From: Ascochyta rabiei
Taxonomy: Eukaryota; Ascomycota; Dothideomycetes; Pleosporales; Didymellaceae
Reading direction: 5' to 3'
Length of the DNA stretch: 64,000 bases
Assembly (NCBI RefSeq): GCF_004011695.2
Contig: NC_082424.1
Span: forward strand, 1,054,001 to 1,118,000
Shown: in pieces, positions 56,584 to 64,000 of the stretch
Numbering within the stretch: position 1 is the first letter of the stretch
Layout of the letters: the number at the start of each line of letters is the position of its first letter
Notes under the pieces: model-generated
What the model was told of the DNA's origin: nothing
The model's input: only the letters and a program-made list of their open reading frames with translations
Database searches by the model: none
Position numbers and translations under genes: made by a program

Positions 56584-57869
56584 TCACTGCGGATACTGCT
56601 CGAACAAGAATCCGGCTGCCATCTCCACGTTCCCGTCTGTTGCATTCAGCGCGGCAAGCGCCTCCTGTCTTGCAAACCCCAGTACCACCAACTTCTGCAC
56701 CTCCTCTTCCGGCCAGGTTGCCCTTGCTTGCGGCAACCTCGTCACCATCTGCCTGATCTGCTCGGCCGTGATGCCAAGCGGCGGTCTGCTCGTCTGCGCA
56801 TGGCTTGGCTTCTCCGTCCTCAAGATCCTCCCCAGCGCGGCGACCCATCCAGCCTGCACTGTCTCGGTGTTCAGCTCGAGTTCAGACACATGCACGACAT
56901 CTTCCTCATGGTCGCCGGAATTGAAGTACTCCCAGCCCATGACGCCGCCAAAGCCGTTGCCGACCTCTTTGTACTTCTCTCTCAACACGGCGCATACGTC
57001 TCGGAGTTTTTTAACCGGCACGTGGCCGGCTCCATTGCCAGGATTCGTGACAACGCCGAGGACCACTCTCTCCGGCTTCCATCCTGCGGCGACAATGGCG
57101 TCGTACCATGCTGAAGTTCCAGCGTCGCCCCACCCGCAGTAGAACTGCGTGTTGTACCACGCAATCTCTCGTCCGTACACACTGCACTCTAGTTCTGGGT
57201 ATGAGAAGCCACTGAGATGTGGTAGGGTGGGGTGCAGAGGGTTCGGGCTTGGGCCACTTGCCAGCATGGGACGGGGCGGGCGTAGATGCGGTGCGATGTT
57301 GGGGTCGGGAATGAGTGCCGTAGCCACAGGTGCCAGCGTGATGAGGAACTGTGGACCAAAGTCTGCGCGGAGACGGGCAATGAGGCGTGTTGGCGTCGAC
57401 AGGGGGACTTGCTCTTCGATGTCGAGGTCGAGGCCGTCGAGCTTGTAGATGGAGATGATGGCGTGGAGAGGAATGTAGTGTGCTTCAAACTGCTGGGAAT
57501 CAGGCCTGCACGAGTCTCCAGGAGGACTATACGCACACTCTCGTCGTCTCCGCCCAGTCGTTCGAACGTCCCCTTTGCTGCCCCACCTAGCATGCCCAGC
57601 ACCTTCACGCCACTGCCCTGCAGCCAACTGACTTCACCCCATAGCTGGTCGAAGCGCTTGTCGTCGGGACGGTGGTCGTTGAGCGTTATGTTGCCTGGTC
57701 CATCGTTCAGGTGTATGGCCGCGACGATTACGTGCGTGACCCCGGTGTTGTTGGTCAGTAGTGGGAGCAGCGAGTTGCAGTTTCCCTGTGGGTCGTGGAT
57801 TGTTTGGTGGTATACGATCAAGCGGGGTCCTGTCGATGGCGGGAGCAGCTTCGGAGAGGATGAAGTCAT
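56584..57869 (-). CDS. GH18 chitinase-like protein with C-terminal UBA domain
   Basis: Exons 57869-57537 and about 57492-56584 give about 414 residues. The acceptor could equally be three bases further, changing one Gln. The GH18 barrel is plain: RLIVYHQTIHD as strand 1, VTHVIVAAIHLND, VKVLGMLGGA as the SxGG-type strand, and LDGLDLDIEE, which keeps the DxxDxDxE catalytic acid. VMGWEYFNSGD closes the barrel. After a linker, the last about 45 residues (EEEVQKLVVLGFARQEALAALNATDGNVEMAAGFLFEQ) are a UBA ubiquitin-binding domain. There is no signal peptide, so the protein is likely cytosolic, which is unusual for a chitinase. An endo-N-acetylglucosaminidase-like role on free glycans in the ubiquitin-proteasome quality control path is a reasonable guess, but is not proved. 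Confidence 0.85.
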
Positions 57870-58270
57870 GGCTCGACCCGCATCGCACGAAGAGAGAGGG
57901 AGACGTCTACGACGGCGTCTATCGCGGACGGGCCGTTCCTGCCCAACGCAGGGCTGAAGTGGGGCCCTACGTCATGCTAAAGCAACACCACCGGCGCTCC
58001 AAAACCCACACATGCAAAGTCACTGCAAGTAAAGGAGACGCGTGTAGCTGAAAGCTGCTTCTGATCCGGAACTTCATCAATACCATCTAGTAACCTGTCA
58101 TGACCATAACGCCGGCGCTGCTCTTTCAGCAGCGCTACCCTTCCTATTCAAAACAAAGCGCGACATGATGCCTCCACAGTCGTGCGCAAGGTAGACTGCT
58201 CCTGCCAACGCCGAGTATGCTTCCATCAAAGTCCATTACAGTCGTAGCTCCTCCGGGCACGTCGGGCAAC
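57870..58270. other. Intergenic, no gene seen
   Basis: This is the 5' flank of the GH18-UBA gene and the 3' flank of the cdk1 gene. Nothing distinctive. Confidence 0.4.
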
Positions 58271-59386
58271 TCAGTGGTAGCCGTTCGAGTACCCAGTGAA
58301 GTAGGGGTGGAGAACGCATTGCTTCGCCGAGATGCGGCCGGCGGGATCGTAGACCAGCAGTGCGTCGAGCAGATCGAGACCTACATCGTCGAGAGTGGTA
58401 ACGATGGAGGCAATGTCTGTGCGGTTCCACTTGGGGAACGAGGGCTTGAAGTCGGGGAAGGATGTGACGCCGGGCCAGTCCTGCTCGCTGGGTGTGCCGA
58501 GAATGCTTTGCAGTGTTAGAGCGTGCGCGCTGTGCGAGGAAAGACAAAGCTTACCGGAAGATCTTGAAGATCTCGTCAATCTCCGAGTCGCCCGGGAACA
58601 AGGGCTTGCGCGTGCACATTTCGGCGAAGATGCAGCCAACAGACCACATGTCCACGCCAGTCGAGTACTGTCGTCCACCGAGGAGAATCTCCGGCGAGCG
58701 GTACCAGAGCGTCACGACCTAGTCCATGTCAGTTGCAGACCCTCTCCCGTCCCTGTGCTGTTCGTACCTCGTGGGTATATGTCCTCAGCGGCACACCGAA
58801 GGCGCGGGCAAGACCGAAGTCTGCCAGCTTGAGGTTGCACTCCTTGTTGATCAGCAAGTTCTGCGGCTTGAGATCACGGTGCAGGACGCGGTGGGCATGG
58901 CAGTAACGCACGCCCTCGCACAACTGCATCATGAACTTCTTGACCATGTCTGGGCCCATGGTCAGCTTCTGGCCCGCCAGTCCAGAGCCCTCCGGCAGGG
59001 CCTTGCCGCGTCCACCCTCGCTGACGGGCAGCGCCTCCATGTACTTCTTCAGGTCGAGGTCGAGGAACTCGAAGACGAGGTAGAGCTTGTGGCCGTCGGC
59101 GTGCACGATGTTGAGCAGGCGCACGATGTTGGGGTCGTTCATCTCCTTGAGCAGCGAGATTTCGCGGATGGCGGTCGAGGGCACGCCCTCATCTTCAGCC
59201 TCGAGGCGGATCTTCTTGAGCGCGACGATGCGCTGGTCCTTGGTCGTGAGGTCGCGGGCCTTGTAGACAACTCCGTAAGTTCCTGCGCGTCGTCAGTCGT
59301 CGTCCACGCCGGAATGCAGGCAAAGACACTGCTGCAGGCGGCTGCTTACCCTCTCCCACCTTCTCCAGCTTCTGGTAGTTCTCCAT
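58271..59386 (-). CDS. cdc2: Cyclin-dependent kinase 1 (Cdc2/Cdc28/NimX type)
   Basis: Exons 59386-59350, 59282-58768, 58718-58555 and 58505-58271 give 316 residues. It is a full eukaryotic protein kinase. [21 protein letters not shown] has the inhibitory Thr14-Tyr15 pair. VALKKIRLE and the exact cyclin-binding helix PSTAIRE (about residues 47-53) follow. [10 protein letters not shown] and [28 protein letters not shown] contain the catalytic Asp, the DFG and the CAK-phosphorylated Thr. [10 protein letters not shown] completes the core. The PSTAIRE motif separates Cdk1 from Pho85 and other CDKs. A fungus-typical insertion ([22 protein letters not shown], about residues 85-107) lies between beta 5 and helix D. 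It drives mitotic entry with B-type cyclins. It is divergent from the AlkB-like gene. Confidence 0.95.
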
Positions 59387-59789
59387 GGTAACGGTGACGC
59401 GCAGAGGCTTTCGGACGGTAGGCGGCTGGGCTTGCGAGTGTCGTGTGTCGGTAAGGGTGGGGTTGGAGCAGTCCGCGACCGAGTCGGTAAAGACGTCCAA
59501 GTAAAAGACCGGATGTGCCTGCGGGTTACTAAGTCGTGCGCGGGCGTTTACAAGGCGGGGACGATGTGCAGATGTTGTGTATGGAAAAAGGAGCGTAAAC
59601 ACACACTTTACCCGTTGCGGCAAGGCGCCACAAGCCACAAACGCGAGCACGGTCAACCCCTGACACTGGCACTTTCGCGTCGCACCCTTTCACGATCCAC
59701 CACAACAAGCCAGGGTCCTGTTAGCAGCGACCAGCTCTCGCAGTCCTGCTCCTACGAGAAGGAAGTTGCACACATCTCGAGGAGAAGCC
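59387..59789. promoter_or_regulatory. Divergent promoter region between cdk1 and AlkB-like genes
   Basis: About 400 bp between two start codons; no gene within. It should hold both promoters. An MCB-like ACGCG occurs at 59,377-59,381, inside the leader, but a single short match proves nothing. Confidence 0.5.
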
Positions 59790-60997
59790 ATGCAACATCT
59801 AGACCCCCATCAGCGGCCTCCAGACAGCATCAAGGATGTCTACAAGAAGTACCAGAAGATGAAGTGGAACGACCTGGACCAGGACCCAGACATTGTAGAC
59901 CTGCCAGATGACACGCCTACGTCAGCCAAGGACAAGGTTCGCATAGTCGAAGAGTGGAGCAGCGAGGACTTGACCGCTGCTTTTCGGGCATTTAGCGGTC
60001 AGGAAAGGCTAATCTACGCTGCGCTACCCTCGACGATACCAGTGTACGAGCACGCCGACATGCCAGGTAAGACATTGACTGACTCGATCTTCACACTCTC
60101 ACTTCAATTTCTTGCATTTCTGTTCTTTTAAAAGAACCTACACGCCAAAATATCTGCCTTCACCACGTCCAGCCATTTCAAGCCCCACCTCGTCTGCAGT
60201 CCTGACGGTAAGCAGGCCTGCACATCATCCCCAATCTCCTCCCTCCTGAGATCCAAGCCCTCCTCTTGTCACGCCTCCTCCACCGCGACCTCTCCAACCC
60301 AGCGCATCTCACAAACATCCACACGCACTACAAACTCTCATACCCCCCTCCCACAGCCTCATCCTCAACCCCATCCTTCTTCACCCAGCCACCCACAAGC
60401 ACATGCTCCATCGCCCACCCCCACGATCCCACGATCCACAAACCCCTCACGACCCCCCAACTCCTCAACAAGAAAATGCGCTGGACCACCCTCGGCGGAC
60501 AGTACGACTGGACCTCGAAGCACTACCCCCCGACACCTCCCCCGCCCTTCCCACCCGACATCAAGAACCTGCTCGAGCGCATCTGGACACACACGCGCGC
60601 CGAAGCCGCAATCGTGAACCTGTACTCGCCCGGCGACACGCTGAGCGTGCACCGCGACGTAGCCGAGCGTGCATCCCGGGGTCTGATCTCCGTATCGTTG
60701 GGGTGTGACGCTGTGTTTGTTATCGGCACGTCTCCATCTTCAAATCCAACCCCATCTCCGTCAAACGCCGCGGACAAGATCGTCGCCCTGAGATTGCGCA
60801 GCGGCAGCGCCGTGTACATGAGCGGACAGAGCCGGTTCGCATGGCACGGCGTCCCGCAGATTGTGCGGGGCACGTGTCCCGAGTATCTCGCGGACTGGCC
60901 TGCCGGGAGCAGCAGCAGTGAAGAAGAGTTTGAAGCGTGGAGGGGGTGGATGGGGGGCAAGAGGGTGAATTTGAACGTGCGACAGATGTGGGAGTGA
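59790..60997 (+). CDS. AlkB-like Fe(II)/2-oxoglutarate dioxygenase (ALKBH1 type)
   Basis: Exons 59790-60066 and 60216-60997 give 352 residues. The metal triad is visible: the first His and Asp in LSVHRDVAER (HxD), the second His in RFAWHGVPQIV, and the 2-oxoglutarate-binding Arg in RVNLNVRQMW (RxNxxxR). Upstream, LGGQYDWTSKHYPP and IVNLYSPGDTLSVH are the nucleotide-recognition strands characteristic of ALKBH1. The N-terminus reads YKKYQKMKWNDLDQDPDIVD, also typical. Expected role: oxidative removal of methyl groups from tRNA or DNA in the nucleus, mitochondria or cytosol. The intron (149 bp) is longer than neighbours; a tiny internal exon cannot be excluded. Confidence 0.88.
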
Positions 60998-61553
60998 AGG
61001 AATCGAAACTGCTCCATCGATTAACGACCTGGAAAAACATAGTATCGCGCATGTTAGTCGCCTGGTGTTTTGTTTTCTCCTGCTCTTTTGCGCCAGATGG
61101 AGAACACTTCAGTCTTCAGTCGCAGCGACACGATGTGACGTGACGTCACTGCGTCCAGCGTGAGGGAGATGGTGGACAGCTGAGCTGGTACAAGCGCCAT
61201 GGACGGTTGTTAGCACCTGCCCCTTCTCCAGGGCATCAACAACAAACCTTTCCACCAAAGCAGTCCTGCCTTCCCAAAGCGGAAAGAAAGTAGATTAAGG
61301 TTGCCGTGCATCGCGGCGCTAAAAGGCTTGTCTCAGACGTCTGTTACCGCGGGAGATAGCGGTGTGCCTAACCCTCACCATCAAGGATTTGCCAGACATG
61401 TGACGACAGAAAAGGGAGAGAGGGGAGGTGCAGTGTTCAAGATATGCGATTTCACTTTTAGTCTATGGCGTAATCTGTCGTTGACGTGTGTGTTCTCTAG
61501 ATTGCTTCCCAGCAGCTCATGTCTGTTCAGAGGACGAATGCGCTCGCAGCCAT
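60998..61553. other. Convergent intergenic region, no gene seen
   Basis: 3' ends of the AlkB-like and eRF3 genes. No supported coding sequence, RNA gene or repeat. Confidence 0.4.
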
Positions 61554-63503
61554 TTAAGCGGCGGCGTCGGTGATGAGCTTGGTGATCTTGCCAATGGCGA
61601 TGGTCTGACCTTGGTCTCTGCGGGTTTGTTAGTGAATGAACGTCAAGCCTGCATGGGGAAAAAAGGTACCTTAGTGTGAAACGACCAAGCTGGGGGTAGT
61701 CCTCGAATCGCTCCACGCAAATGGATCCAGCTGTGCCTGTGACCTCCACCCGCGCAATGATGCTCATGCCCTTGGTAGCAAACCCAGGCGCCTTCTTGCT
61801 CTTACGTCCAGTGCCCTTCTCGAGCTTGTGCAGCAGCGCCGAGATGGTGACTTCTTCCTGTGCGGCGTGCACGTGCAGCACGCAGTTGAAACCGGCTGTG
61901 AAAATAGACTTGATATCGAGCAGAACGATCTGGGCCTCGAATGTGGAAACGCAGTTGACAGGGCGCTTCGGCGAGCAAAGCACGTAGCCGGGCAGAATGT
62001 CCTCCTCTTCGACACCACGGAGACGGATGCGGACTTGGTCACCGCATGTGGCGCCGGGGATTTCGTCTTCCTGCTCACCGTACAGAGCAGAGATGTGGAT
62101 CAGGTCCTTGTTGGGCATCATGAGGTACTTCTGCTCTTTCTTGATGATTCCGGACTCGATCTTGCCTTCGATCATGGTACCCATATCCTTGTACTTGGCG
62201 GCGATGGGCATCATGAAGGGTGCGTTGATCTTGCGCTCCAACGCCTGCATGTCGTCAAGGTACTCCAAGAGCGACGGTCCGTCGTACCAGGGAGCTTTCT
62301 CCTTGGGGACGCGGTCCTTGATACCGGTGAAGGTCTGGGCACTAACTGGCATCATGAAGATGTCGGTCTTGGGGTTGTATCCAAGGCCCTTCAGGAACAT
62401 AACGACCTTGCTGGTGCACTCCTTGAAGCGATCCTCGGACCACTCGACAGTGGGGTCGTCCATCTTGTTCACAACGATGATGAGCTTGTTGACACCCTGT
62501 GTCTTGGCCAACATGGCGTGCTCTCGTGTCTGGCCGCCCTTCTCGAACCCTGTCTCGTATTCTCCCTTTCGTGCGGAGATGACGAGGAGACCGACATCTG
62601 CTTGTGACGCTCCACCGATCATATTGGGAACATAGGTCTTGTGGCCGGGCGCATCCAGGATGGAGTATCGGCGCTTCTCGGTCTCGAAGAAGCCACGGCC
62701 GACCTCGATTGTCTTACCCTGCTGGCGTTCCTCCTTGTTCAAGTCGAGCGCCCACGAGATGTACCAGGTCTCACGACCGGCGTCCTTGGCTTCGCGCTTG
62801 TACTTGTCGAGTGTTCGCTCGTCGACCATGCCTGTGGAGATGAGGATACTGCCTCCGAGCGTGGACTTTCCAGCATCGACGTGACCCAGGAAGATGATGT
62901 TGACGTGCTCCTTTCCGTAGATCTCGGCGAGTGTAGCTTCGTCGACAACCTCCTCGACCTCCTTCTCGATGTCAGCGGCCTTCTGGATGACCTTGTCCTT
63001 TGCTGTGGGCGTAGGGCTGCTGCGTCCGGAAGCTGGTGTTGGCGATGTGCGGCCGGATCCTGCAGGCGAGGTCTTGGTGGGCTCGCCGGTCTTCTCGATG
63101 GCCTTTGCAGCAGCGACCTTGGCTCCAGCCTCGGGCGCGGCCTTGTCCACGGCCTCCTTGGCCGATTTCTCAGCGGGCGCTGTGGATCCGAGCGACAGGA
63201 CTTTTGTGCCGCCAACCTTTTCAGTCTTGGGCGCGGCGATGTCTGCGCCAATGGAGAGGACCTTGGGCTTGGGCGCATCGCCACCGATGGAGAGAACCTT
63301 GGGCTTGGGCTCAGCAGCGGGGGCCGCCTGGTCGACCTCGCCGCGCTTTGCGATCTTCACAGGTGCCTGCTGCTGCGCCTGCTGGAAGCTCTGCTGCTGG
63401 TATCCTCCGTACTGCTGACCCTGTCCGTATGCCCCCTGCTGGCCGTAGTTGGGGTAGCCGCCCTGTTGCTGCCCTTGCCCCTGGCCGTAGTTGGGGTATC
63501 CAC

Positions 63504-63542
<39 letters not shown>

Positions 63543-63777
63543 AGCCGCCGTACTGGCCGCCGTACTGCTGGTTGTAGCCTCCGTATTGCTGGTACTGTCC
63601 GTAGCCCTGCTGCTGGTACTGGTTGTAGGCCTGGCCGGGGACGAAGGCCGATGCGCCCGGTGTGAAGGATGCGGCGCCGGGGACGAAGGCCTGGGGCTGC
63701 TGCTGGCTGTTGTTGAGGTTGATGCCGCCCGTCTGCTGTGCGAGCCTCTCCTCCTCGTCTTCCCAGTTGTCGGCCAT
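61554..63777 (-). CDS. sup35: Eukaryotic release factor 3 (Sup35) with prion-like N-domain
   Basis: Exons 63777-61670 and 61617-61554 (52-bp intron near the 3' end) give 723 residues. The N-domain (about 1-140) is Gln/Tyr/Gly-rich with repeats such as GGYPNYGQGQGQQ and QQYGGYNQQYGGQ and a polyQ run of 12, as in prion-forming yeast Sup35. It starts MADNWEDEEER, the PABP/eRF1-contact type N-terminus. A charged M-domain follows (KVLSIGGD is repeated three times). The GTPase has G1 GHVDAGKST at about residue 295, G3 DAPGHK at about 375 and NKMD at about 433, then two beta-barrel domains ending GQTIAIGKITKLI. It acts with eRF1 in translation termination in the cytosol. Confidence 0.95.
63500..63545 (-). 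repeat. CAG triplet run in eRF3 coding region
   Basis: About 12-13 CAG codons on the minus strand give a polyQ tract within the prion-like domain, likely variable between strains. Confidence 0.9.
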
Positions 63778-64000
63778 GGTGTGTGCGGGGCTGCTGTGCG
63801 CTCGTTAGGCGAGTTCGGAGACGTTTGTGTGTGCGATGGGTTCCGAGTGCGCGCGTACAGATGTCGCAGGCCCTAAAGAGTGACTGGACGTCTTATGTAA
63901 ACGGCCGCTGGGAGCGTGGTCGCTGGCGAAAAGTAGAATTGTGCGGGCCGCCGCTGCCCATCCCATCTTAGGTGGCGGGGCACTTCACCCACCAAAGAAT
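63778..64000. promoter_or_regulatory. 5' flank of the eRF3 gene
   Basis: About 220 bp upstream of the start codon to the window end. No gene is supported; it presumably contains leader and core promoter. No site is assigned. Confidence 0.4.

Noticed and set aside
62641..63876. Plus-strand 411-codon open frame opposite eRF3
   Set aside because: Shadow of a GC-rich, repeat-coded gene on the other strand; leucine/glycine-rich without any domain.

Overview
The window comes from a filamentous ascomycete, most likely a Dothideomycete of the Pleosporales type. The evidence is short GT-AG introns (about 44-150 bp in most genes), fungus-only families (Zn2Cys6-DUF3425 factor, RTA1, Zds1, CreC, CreD), a cellobiose dehydrogenase with a CBM1 tail, and a sharply bounded AT-rich block of dead transposons full of C-to-T type stop codons, the mark of repeat-induced point mutation (RIP). 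The species cannot be named from the sequence alone.

Left arm (1-22.8 kb): the 3' end of a cellobiose dehydrogenase; a decayed Tc1/mariner-like element (1014-2460); a Zn2Cys6-DUF3425 transcription factor; a small F-box-like protein; an RTA1-type membrane protein; a multicopper oxidase; a SET-domain protein with a hydrophobic N-terminus; a large protein of unknown function; and a mitochondrial iron-type alcohol dehydrogenase/transhydrogenase. This arm is lignocellulose- and secretion-flavoured and gene-poor, with several 1-2.6 kb gaps in which no gene could be supported.

AT-rich island (about 22.85-33.3 kb): one Ty3/gypsy chromovirus (23095-32775) with 202-bp LTRs and a 5-bp target duplication. 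It interrupts one copy of an older repeat. A 1.85-kb pogo/Fot1 transposon and a 546-bp solo LTR are in turn inserted into it. A 21-bp minisatellite marks the right edge.

Right arm (33.3-64 kb): GC-rich and gene-dense. In order it holds Zds1-like (polyQ), Gem1/Miro, CreC and CreD (two carbon catabolite repression components side by side on the same strand), a Liz1/Fen2-type MFS permease, a bacterial-type oligopeptide-binding protein, a P-loop NTPase fused to an FGE/SUMF1-like domain, a TXNDC17-like thioredoxin fold protein, a GH18-UBA protein, the PSTAIRE cyclin-dependent kinase Cdk1, an AlkB-like dioxygenase and translation release factor eRF3 (Sup35) with a prion-like N-terminus. Minisatellites and triplet arrays are common in its introns and intergenic spaces.

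The most unusual part is 49.3-55.7 kb. A permease gene is divergent from an intronless gene for a solute-binding protein of bacterial ABC importers that lacks a signal peptide, and an intronless NTPase-FGE fusion follows on the same strand. These two intronless genes, of bacterial flavour, sit among intron-bearing housekeeping genes and are the best candidates here for horizontal transfer and for an undescribed functional pair.
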